Of a stretch of DNA of 43,153 bases, positions 23,364 to 31,200 are shown piece by piece. Position 1 is the stretch's first letter. Each line of letters begins with the position of its first letter. Both the position numbers and the translations under genes were made by a program. The notes below the pieces were generated by a model. That model did not search any database. It saw only the letters and a list, made by a program, of their open reading frames with translations, and was not told where the DNA came from. This DNA is from an uncultured Lachnospiraceae bacterium (GTDB lineage Bacteria; Bacillota; Clostridia; Lachnospirales; Lachnospiraceae): the NCBI GenBank assembly GCA_910588285.1, contig CAJUQB010000032.1:1-43153 (forward strand). The letters are read 5' to 3'.

Positions 23364-24529
23364 GTGGCTGGGAAGTTCTGTGGACAGATGGGATTGGATT
23401 GATGATTTTGATTATATTTTGCTTTTTGCCCATTGCGCTGACAGTGGGGAATTTTCTCTGGTGCTTTTTCTGCTTTCCGGAAGGGCGGATGAAAAAGCTG
23501 CGGACTGCTGCAGAGTGGATGACACTGATCCTGGGCCCCCTGTACAGCCTGTGCTTTATTGTAATTACGAATATCAGTTTTAATGCTGACTGGTGGGTGC
23601 AGCTGTATAATGAAGCGGTTCATGCTCCCATTGCCACCTGGACCTGGCCCACCATTCTGACGCTGCTTGCAGCAGCTGGGGTGGGATATCTGATTCTGCG
23701 GCTGGTACCCCTTAAGAAAATGCCTCCTCTGGTGGTGGTTTTTAGCATGGCGGCCATGTATCTCGGTATCCTGTTGGCTGTGCTGTGGTGTATCCAGCTG
23801 ACCGGCTCCTCCACCCTCCCGCACCATACCTTTGAAATATGGGATCTGTGGAACATGTGGCTGGCCGTGTTTCCTGTCAATTGTATCCTGCTGGCATTGG
23901 AGCGCATCCATATTCTGGTGGTGCAATGGCAGGAAATCCAATGGGAGGAAATGGAGCAGGAGGGGCAGCGGCTCTATCGGAACCGGTTCCTTCGCGTCTG
24001 CAATGAGAAGCTGATGGATTCCGGCAGCTGGCCTCTGGCAGCATTGATTGCAATGCTGCCCCTGCTGGGGGTGCTGCTCCTGATACTCGTGCTGTTTGGC
24101 CAGAGCCCGGATGCGGCCATTGCAGCCTTCACCCAGACCAGTGACTGGAGGCTGTCTACTCAGGTGGGCCCTCCGAATCTGCACTATGATGAGCATTACC
24201 TCTGTACGGTGGCAGCAGGGGGACATCGGAAGCTAGTGAAGCCTTTGCGCAGAGGCCTGCGCCATGGCCATCCTGTGACAGTTAACCGACAGCTGTGCAT
24301 TGCCAATGCATTTGAGCAGATCCTGGAGGAGCGGATGCCGCGGTTCCATGGGGTGGTACGGCATTTTTATGATACCTATGGGCTTCCGGTTGCAAAGCTG
24401 ATCCGTTCCCCCTTTGCAGCGGATGCAGTGTATGTTTTGATGAAGCCTTTGGAATGGATTTTTTTAATCGTGATTTATTTTTGCGATACAAAGCCGGAAA
24501 ATCGGATTGCAATGCAGTATACGAAATAA
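23360..24529 (+). CDS. multi-pass membrane protein (DUF6688-like)
   Basis: 389 aa from ATG 23360, sharing ATGA with the preceding stop. About seven hydrophobic segments: residues 10-40, 55-75, 95-120, 128-155, 170-190, about 225-250 and one C-terminal at 365-380 (LEWIFLIVIYFCD). Between the last two is a soluble stretch with HLYCTVAAGGHRKLVKPLRR-like sequence and HGHPVTVNRQLCIANAFEQI, characteristic of the DUF6688 group as I remember it. Function unknown. Third gene of the DUF2975/HTH operon, so possibly part of the same membrane response. Confidence 0.7.
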   Translation: MSGWEVLWTDGIGLMILIIFCFLPIALTVGNFLWCFFCFPEGRMKKLRTAAEWMTLILGPLYSLCFIVITNISFNADWWVQLYNEAVHAPIATWTWPTILTLLAAAGVGYLILRLVPLKKMPPLVVVFSMAAMYLGILLAVLWCIQLTGSSTLPHHTFEIWDLWNMWLAVFPVNCILLALERIHILVVQWQEIQWEEMEQEGQRLYRNRFLRVCNEKLMDSGSWPLAALIAMLPLLGVLLLILVLFGQSPDAAIAAFTQTSDWRLSTQVGPPNLHYDEHYLCTVAAGGHRKLVKPLRRGLRHGHPVTVNRQLCIANAFEQILEERMPRFHGVVRHFYDTYGLPVAKLIRSPFAADAVYVLMKPLEWIFLIVIYFCDTKPENRIAMQYTK

Positions 24530-24539
24530 TAAAATAACC

Positions 24540-24612
24540 TGTATATTTTTGCGCGGCCTGCACAACCTATTTCTAAATTCCAAAACAGAGAATTCCGAAA
24601 CACAGAATTTAG
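24540..24612 (+). promoter_or_regulatory. possible sigma-G promoter and dyad before the spoVA genes
   Basis: TGTATA (24540-24545), 15 nt, CACAACC (24561-24567) weakly resembles a forespore sigma-G promoter, as expected for spoVA. A dyad CTAAATTC (24573-24580)/GAATTTAG (24605-24612) follows. The consensus match is modest. Confidence 0.25.
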
Positions 24613-24634
24613 GAACAGGAAAGGAAGTGCAGGT

Positions 24635-24829
24635 ATGGAGCATAAGATTTATCGGATCTGCCTTCTGTCAGTGGTGATTCTTGCCATTGTGGGAGGCATT
24701 TTTTATTATCTGAACTATGTGCAGAAGGGAACCGAAATCATGGAGGGAACCCTGGTGCGGATGGAGAAGGCAACCCAGTCCATGGCAGGGGCGACGGCTG
24801 TGGGAACACGTTTTGTGGAAAGGGCGTAA
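24635..24829 (+). CDS. 64-aa membrane protein leading the spoVA operon
   Basis: ATG at 24635 behind AAAGGAAG. A single N-terminal helix (YRICLLSVVILAIVGGIFYYL) is followed by a short outer segment with ATQSMAGATAVGTRFVERA. It lies 9 nt upstream of spoVAA in the same direction, so it is likely co-transcribed in the forespore. I do not recognise a named family. Confidence 0.65.
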   Translation: MEHKIYRICLLSVVILAIVGGIFYYLNYVQKGTEIMEGTLVRMEKATQSMAGATAVGTRFVERA

Positions 24830-24838
24830 GGTGCCGGG

Positions 24839-25486
24839 ATGAGCGACATTCTATATATCAAGATTGACCGGAACATTGTGGTGAAGAAGCCGCAGGTGGC
24901 GTTGTCGGATATTGCCAGCATGACCTGCACCAACAAGCCTGTGGTAAACCGTTTAAAAACCCTGCGGGTACACACCTTCCATCAGGACCAGAAGGGGAAG
25001 AGCAGGAGGCCCAAGGGCAGCCAGGAGGTTTTTTCCATTTTAAAAATCATGGAGCTGATCGGCCAGGAATATCCGGAGCTTGAGATTCAAAATGAGGGAG
25101 AGACGGATTTTGTGGTGGAATATATCCCTGCCCAGGAGGTGAAATGGCTGGAGCTTGTGAAGGCTGTGCTTGTCTGTATCCTTATTTTTTTTGGTTCGGC
25201 ATTTACCATCATGACCTTTAACAATGATGTGGGGGTGGCTGATGTATTCGCCAAATTTTACCGGCAGGTGATGGGAAGGGAAAGCACCGGATTTACACAG
25301 CTGGAGGTGTGCTATGCGATTGGCATTGCGGCTGGCATTCTGGTGTTCTTCAACCACATTGGCCACAAGAAGATTACACATGACCCCACGCCCATGCAGG
25401 TGGAGATGCGCAGGTACGAGCAGGATGTGGACACCACATTTATCGAAAACAGCAGCAGAAAGGGTACGAATATTGATGTGGATTAA
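24839..25486 (+). CDS. spoVAA: stage V sporulation protein AA
   Basis: 215 aa, ATG at 24839. The N-terminal soluble half (1-100) opens with ILYIKIDRNIVVKKPQVALS and contains KIMELIGQEYPELEIQNEGE, followed by FVVEY. Two membrane helices follow (about 105-125 and 158-175). This domain order and the KIDRN/VALSDIA motifs identify SpoVAA, a component of the SpoVA calcium-dipicolinate channel in the spore inner membrane. spoVAB overlaps its end by 11 bp. Confidence 0.92.
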   Translation: MSDILYIKIDRNIVVKKPQVALSDIASMTCTNKPVVNRLKTLRVHTFHQDQKGKSRRPKGSQEVFSILKIMELIGQEYPELEIQNEGETDFVVEYIPAQEVKWLELVKAVLVCILIFFGSAFTIMTFNNDVGVADVFAKFYRQVMGRESTGFTQLEVCYAIGIAAGILVFFNHIGHKKITHDPTPMQVEMRRYEQDVDTTFIENSSRKGTNIDVD

Positions 25487-25904
25487 GGAAGTATTTCTTG
25501 GGTTTATCGGCCTGACCAGCGGCCTGGCAGTATCGGCGGCGGTATTTGCCTTTGTGATTACAGTGGGCATTGTACCGCGATTTGCAGGAAAAACCCACAC
25601 CTCAAGGTACGTCCTGGTTTATGAGCATGCGATCCTGCTGGGAGGTATCCTGGGAGTGCTGTTATCTGTTTTTTCCCTGGAGATTCCTCTGGGCACAGGC
25701 TTCCTCTGCCTCTTTGGGCTGGCGGCCGGGGTTTATACCGGCTGTTTGGCTGTGGCGCTGGCAGAGATTCTCAATGCCTTCCCCATTATGTTCCGGCGGC
25801 TGAAGCTGAAGCTGGGGCTGGAATGGGCCCTGTTTGCCATGGCCCTTGGGAAATTAGTGGGGACGCTGTATTTCTATGCGAATCACATGCAGATGACAGG
25901 CTAA
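25476..25904 (+). CDS. spoVAB: stage V sporulation protein AB
   Basis: 142 aa. ATG 25476 lies inside the spoVAA end (GATGTGG), giving MWIKEVFLGFIGLTSGLAV. Four to five membrane helices fill the protein; the conserved GTGFLCLFGLAAGVYTGCLA and ALAEILNAFPIMFRR are SpoVAB signatures. It acts with SpoVAA and SpoVAC in dipicolinate uptake and release. A 79-bp gap to spoVAC holds nothing recognisable beyond a ribosome binding site. Confidence 0.9.
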   Translation: MWIKEVFLGFIGLTSGLAVSAAVFAFVITVGIVPRFAGKTHTSRYVLVYEHAILLGGILGVLLSVFSLEIPLGTGFLCLFGLAAGVYTGCLAVALAEILNAFPIMFRRLKLKLGLEWALFAMALGKLVGTLYFYANHMQMTG

Positions 25905-25983
25905 AGAAGAAGGCAATGGGCGGCATTGCGGTACGAGGTTCGCTGCCCGCGGAAAGAATGAATGGAACAGGAAGGATGGAATT

Positions 25984-26451
25984 ATGACAACGCAGGAAAA
26001 AGAAAGACAGAATCAGGAATACAATGAATATGTAAAGCAGGTGACGCCTACCCATTCTCTGTGGGCCAATATGGCCAAGGCTTTTCTGGTGGGCGGCATT
26101 ATCTGCTGCCTGGGCCAGGTGATATTAAATGTTGCCGGAAACCAGGGCCTGGACAAGCAGACAGCCGGCTCCTGGTGCAGCATGATCCTGGTGCTGTGCA
26201 GTGTGGTGCTGACTGGCTTGAATCTCTATCCCTCCATTGCAAAATGGGGCGGCGCCGGGGCGTTGGTGCCCATTACCGGGTTTGCCAATTCGGTGGCTGC
26301 GCCGGCAGTGGAATTCCAGAAGGAGGGGCAGGTCTTTGGGATTGGGTGTAAGATTTTTACCATCGCTGGGCCGGTGATTCTGTATGGGATCTTTACCAGC
26401 TGGGTGTTGGGGCTTGGGTATTGGATTGGGAAATTGATTGGGATATTTTAG
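25984..26451 (+). CDS. spoVAC: stage V sporulation protein AC
   Basis: 155 aa, ATG at 25984 behind GGAAGG. SpoVAC family: N-terminal QNQEYNEYVKQVTPTHSLWA, four membrane helices, and the conserved GGAGALVPITGFANSVAAPA followed by EGQVFGIGCKIF. SpoVAC behaves as a mechanosensitive channel for dipicolinic acid in germination. The expected downstream spoVAD and spoVAE are missing; instead an accessory island begins. The last 43 codons are duplicated at 36001-36129, and a 24-bp part of them (26329-26352) recurs at 38037-38060. Confidence 0.95.
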   Translation: MTTQEKERQNQEYNEYVKQVTPTHSLWANMAKAFLVGGIICCLGQVILNVAGNQGLDKQTAGSWCSMILVLCSVVLTGLNLYPSIAKWGGAGALVPITGFANSVAAPAVEFQKEGQVFGIGCKIFTIAGPVILYGIFTSWVLGLGYWIGKLIGIF

Positions 26452-26464
26452 AGGAGGAAGGCAA

Positions 26465-26749
26465 ATGCGTAGCATTTCTGTCATGCATTCCGACGAACTG
26501 GCAGGAGACGCAAAGCGGCGCGTGCCATTACCATGTAAAAAGGAATTGCGTATGGATGGAAAAACAGATAACCGCAATGATATGTCTATGGAATTGAGCT
26601 TCCAGCTTGGGGCAAATCCCAAAGCGATGGATGCGTATGCCAGGTTGGATGATGAGGAAAAACGTCAGGTGGTAGCGGCGGCGAGGAATGTTACATCCAA
26701 ATCGGAAATGAACCAGATTGTGAGAGGGCAGGAGCGGAATTTTTGCTGA
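26465..26749 (+). CDS. unrecognised 94-aa protein
   Basis: ATG at 26465 behind GAGGAGG, 13 nt after spoVAC; a later in-frame ATG (26551) also opens a plausible shorter form. The C-terminal half (KAMDAYARLDDEEKRQVVAA, then RNVTSKSEMNQIV) forms two or three helices and resembles a small clostridial protein type with an ExxAxxxxxSxxEM pattern. No membrane segment. It either belongs to the spoVA operon or is the first gene brought in behind spoVAC. Confidence 0.6.
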   Translation: MRSISVMHSDELAGDAKRRVPLPCKKELRMDGKTDNRNDMSMELSFQLGANPKAMDAYARLDDEEKRQVVAAARNVTSKSEMNQIVRGQERNFC

Positions 26750-26765
26750 TGTCATGCCCATGTTT

Positions 26766-26809
26766 GCCCCGAGGGTATTTGCTTTGCAGGTATCATGAGG
26801 GGCTTTTTT
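26766..26809 (+). terminator. terminator-like element after the spoVAC side
   Basis: GCCCC (26766-26770) can pair with GGGGC (26799-26803), immediately followed by TTTTTT. The stem is short and the loop long (with GGTAT/GTATC inside), so it is moderate evidence. The following 26810-27014 is AT-rich with two TATAAT boxes (about 26871 and 26886) but no clear -35, and is presumably the island's promoter region. Confidence 0.45.
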
Positions 26810-27014
26810 AATAGATTTAGAAAATATTGAAGCTAATCATGGGAAATACTCTTAAAACCTGCTATAATGTTAACAGTATAATCTGTCTTTAAAAAACATT
26901 ATATATGTTATCATTAGAGCAAATGATTAGAATGAATCAGTGAGATAGATTAGTAAAGGATGTTATTTGACAAAAGCGTTTTTGAAGAGATTGAAAGGGG
27001 TTAGAAGGATTTCT

Positions 27015-28232
27015 ATGATCCAAGTGGAGATATATGTGTTTCAAGCAGGTGAGGGTGACAGTTTTCTGGTTACAATCAAAGATGGAAAAAAGGAAATAAA
27101 TTTGCTGATTGATTGTGGAAACTATGTAACTTACCAGCAATATATACGAAAAAAATTATTGAATATGGCTCAGAATGGTAAGATGATAGATTATCTGATC
27201 TTGACGCATGTTCATTCGGATCATATTGGCGGAGCAATTCCCTTATTGAAGGAGAATGGAAGTTCGGATGCTGCAAAGGTAATATCAATAAGAAATGTTT
27301 TATATAACGGATTTTTGGGGCTGAAGTTGCAACATTACCAAGAGCAGGCATGTGATGACAGGGAGAAATTAATTTATCAGGGAATATGTGGGCATAGAGC
27401 AGCAGCCCTGTCAAAATGCCTTAGAGAAAAGAGAATAACATTACAGGAAGAATTATGCATATCAAAATTGTTGTTAGATGGCAGATACAATTGGAATGGC
27501 GGATGTGGGGCGTGGCCGGAGAAAGTTATCATAAATCAGTCGGATCAGATTGAGATAGGGGAACATATTAGCATTGGTTTTGTATCGCCTGGATTTAACC
27601 AACTTGTGGCTATGAATCAGGAATGGGAGAGATACTTAGAACGCATGAATAGGAGAATAGAATTAAAAGATAATTCTCTTATTCGCAGTGCATATGAAGC
27701 GTTTCAATATATTTTAAATGAAAAAGAATATGAGGAAATCGCCCAGATGATTGCCCAGCCAAGTCCTGATAAAGAGGGGATAGAAAAACTGGCAGACAGC
27801 CCTATAAGTTATGATTATACATATGAAAACAGCAGTTCTATTGCATTTTTGCTGCAAGTGGGAGAAAAGAGGATGTTATTTCTAGGGGATGCCAATATCG
27901 GCGTTTGTCAGAAAATACTGAGAGAATGGTATGGAAATGAAGAAATGGAGATGGATTTCATCAAACTATCTCATCATGGAAGTGGAAGAAATCTCTCAAA
28001 AAATTTTTTGAGACGGTTTGGCAGTAAAAATTATCTGATTTCTGCAGGCACAGGGAATAAGAGACCGTCGAAAAGAACCTTGGCATTGTTATTTTCAGAG
28101 CATCCGGAAAGAAGCAAGAAAATATTTATAACAAATAGAAATGAACATATTTTATGGATGGATCAGGAGAAAATTCATCAGTATTATGATTTTGAATTTA
28201 TTGATATAGCCGGTCAGTCAATTAGGATATAG
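27015..28232 (+). CDS. metallo-beta-lactamase-fold hydrolase, Avs1A-like
   Basis: 405 aa. ATG 27015 is preferred, with AGAAGGA upstream; a longer TTG-initiated frame from 26967 is possible. MBL motifs: H65-V-H67-S-D69-H70 in TSHVHSDHIGG-like context (LILTHVHSDHIGGAIPLL), LFLGDAN with D292, and H320-H321 in KLSHHGSGRN. The fold resembles ComEC-type and related stand-alone MBL hydrolases. It lies 37 nt before the giant protease-NTPase gene in one operon. In AVAST type 1 (Avs1) anti-phage systems an MBL hydrolase is likewise encoded beside a protease-STAND NTPase. No secretion signal, so cytoplasmic. Confidence 0.9.
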   Translation: MIQVEIYVFQAGEGDSFLVTIKDGKKEINLLIDCGNYVTYQQYIRKKLLNMAQNGKMIDYLILTHVHSDHIGGAIPLLKENGSSDAAKVISIRNVLYNGFLGLKLQHYQEQACDDREKLIYQGICGHRAAALSKCLREKRITLQEELCISKLLLDGRYNWNGGCGAWPEKVIINQSDQIEIGEHISIGFVSPGFNQLVAMNQEWERYLERMNRRIELKDNSLIRSAYEAFQYILNEKEYEEIAQMIAQPSPDKEGIEKLADSPISYDYTYENSSSIAFLLQVGEKRMLFLGDANIGVCQKILREWYGNEEMEMDFIKLSHHGSGRNLSKNFLRRFGSKNYLISAGTGNKRPSKRTLALLFSEHPERSKKIFITNRNEHILWMDQEKIHQYYDFEFIDIAGQSIRI

Positions 28233-28268
28233 GCAGCATGAAACAAGCTATGATTGAGGAGAAGCAGA

Positions 28269-31200
28269 ATGTCAGATATGAAAAAGGGGATTTGTGTAAT
28301 TCGTAATTGTGAAAGTATTTTAGGAACAGGTTTTTATATAGGAAACGGCAGAATTATAACGGCAGCTCATGTAGTAGAAAAGCAATCTGTATTAGAGGCT
28401 GCTTTTATGGAAATTGATGAAACGGTGCATCAATACGAAATGAAGTTTCAGGAAAAGCAGCCGGATACAGATATTTGCATATTATCGGTAAAGGCAGATG
28501 TTTGGTTGGAAGATGTAATAATGCAATGTAATTTTAACAGAGTTTTGATCGGAAGTTCATTCTGTACTTATGGTTATCCAGGAGAGAATATGTCGCGGGG
28601 AAGCTATATTGCAGGGAAAGTTTTGAATGCGCATGATGGATTTCAGGTGGCAGAATACAATATAGATTTGGAGGTTATAGAAGGGGCTTTGGAAAGCTAT
28701 TCAGGTCTCTCAGGAGCTCCGGTGGTTATTGATGGAAAAGCTGTTGGGATTTGTACTTATCAGGATGCCAGGCAATTGGAAATGATAGAGTTTCATAAGT
28801 ACAAGGCTGAATTAGAGAGATGCCTGGATTTAGAGGTGATGCAGGAGCCAAGTTGCGTTTCAAATATGCCGGATATTTCTGATCATGAGAAATATATTCA
28901 AAATCCTTATCCAAGATCTGCAATCAGGTCACTGATTTTGGATGGCGCTGTGAATGGAATTATCATTGTAAAGGGGAGCAACGGAACAGGTAAAACCGTG
29001 TGGACAGAATTGCTGAGTGGAGACAATCAGTTATATGTTCTGGGAAAATATTTTATTCGAAGATCGGATGATGCGTATTCGCCGATTTACCGTAAGAATG
29101 AGGAGGCATTATATGAATGGATTTGTGACATGGCTGTCAAATTCGGAAAGGAAAGAGTGGAGATTGAACATGCTTCTTCTTACGGAAAGCGTCTGAAAAG
29201 CACTCGGAGTATATTTGATATGCTGAATCAGGCAATGAAATCAGAGGGGAAGCATGGCTTGATCTGTATTGATGGTCTGGATGAATTTGTGTTAGATTCG
29301 CCATATATGTTTGAAGCGTTTTGCTCTTATTTTGCAGGAATGAGGTTAAAATATCTGCACATAGTTTTTACAGTCACAGATGAACAGATTCTTCCCGGGG
29401 TAATCAGAAACGATATTCAGGAGAATCAGATATTTGAATTGCCATATTTGAACAATATTCAGGTTCGGGATTTTCTGCTCAAAACGCTGAAAGTGCCGGG
29501 GGTACAGGAAAATGTAGACAAATTGGTGGAAAAAGCAGAAGGGCATCCGCTTTATCTTCACTACCTTATTGAAGCGGTTAAGAATATGGATAAGGTCGAA
29601 GAGGTACAATCTTTTATTCGAGAAGTACCTGTTTATGGAGGAAGCATCCGTACATATTATGATTTTCGCTGGTCTGAGTTGATGCGGGAGGCGGATCAGA
29701 TTTCTTGTATTGCATATCTTTCTGCTTTTAGAAAATCCGTAGAAAGACAAAAATTTCTGGAAATGGTTCCGCAGGAAAAAAGGGCGGCATTTGATTTAGC
29801 GCTTAATAAAATGGGGAGTCTATTACAGCAGGGGGAAAGGCTTTCCTTTTTCCACACTTCTTTTCAACGGTATGTGGTAGAAAAAACAGGATACCTTCAG
29901 GAATCTGTACATCATACATTTGCTGAATATTGTAAAACGCATCAGGAGACGGAATATGGCGTGACACAGAAGTTATACCATTTATCATGCGGCAGTAATC
30001 AGGACAAGAAAGAATGTGTCATAAGCTGTAATCAGAAGTGGGTGGATCTATACGCATTGTTTGATGTAGGGATAGAAGAAATGTTCTATGATATGCACAA
30101 GGTTTTGGAATTGTGCTGTTCGCAGGGGAATATGGCGCAGTTGATTGATAAACTGCTGCTCATGCAGCGTACAGAAATCAGATATAACGATATGTTTGCA
30201 CGATTTGCCACGCAGGCGGCTTTGGCAGAAATCGCGTTGAACCGTCCGAAAAAGGCAATCCATTATTTGTATCGTAATCATTGCTTTATGGCAGATTCTG
30301 AGAGTTTGTTTGTATGTCTTGCGCGTATGGTTGAGAAGGGAAGAAAAGACTGTGCAGAAGAGTTGTTTCAGCAGATGGAAGCTTCCTTTATGAGAAAATT
30401 GCAGGATAGAAATGCTGTTTCGGCCGAGGAGATTTGTTATCTGATAAGAGGGTATCAGTTATTGGCTTATGCAGATGAGGGTCAAGACTATCATTTTTAT
30501 TTAAAAAAATTGAAACTTTTCAATCAACTTATTTTTTCTACAGAATTAGATGAAATGTCAGAAAGGGCTTTTCTTCAGGCATCTTCAGATTATAGCTTAT
30601 GGAGTACAGGGGAAACTGCAACAGAAGACAGAATGGAGGAATATGGCCTAAGCATGAACCAGGCTTTTTTTGACACATGGCTGCTGACTGTTGCGGGAAC
30701 AGCAAATATGACAAATTTGCTGGATAAAAAGGAGAAATCATTTGAAAAACTTTTGGACGCAATCTTAACGAATGCAGATTCGTATGAGTGGGATGAATTG
30801 TATACAAATGCCTATATGGATGCTGTTATGATAAGACGCGAATATGCGGCTAAAGTTCCAACAGACAAATTATGTCTGGCGGAGCAATGGGATGTGAAAA
30901 GCATCCGTGATGAAAATGGAGCTGAAGTTTCTTCTCAAAAAGTTTATTATTTATTTCAATTGTATCGCAATAAAGGTTTTTGCGGAGAAAGATTTCAATA
31001 TAAATGGGATCAGGCGGAGTGGCAGGAGCATTGGGAAGAGATGCTAACTGATAGTATACGTTTTGTCGGCAGTTGTTACGGATGCGGATTGAAGAGGAAG
31101 GATCATGAAGCGGCAGAATGGATGAAAAGATTTCTGATGCAGGATATGTTCTCGTTTGATTTGAGGACAAGCTTTCGGGATGCTTATCAGATACCGGAAC

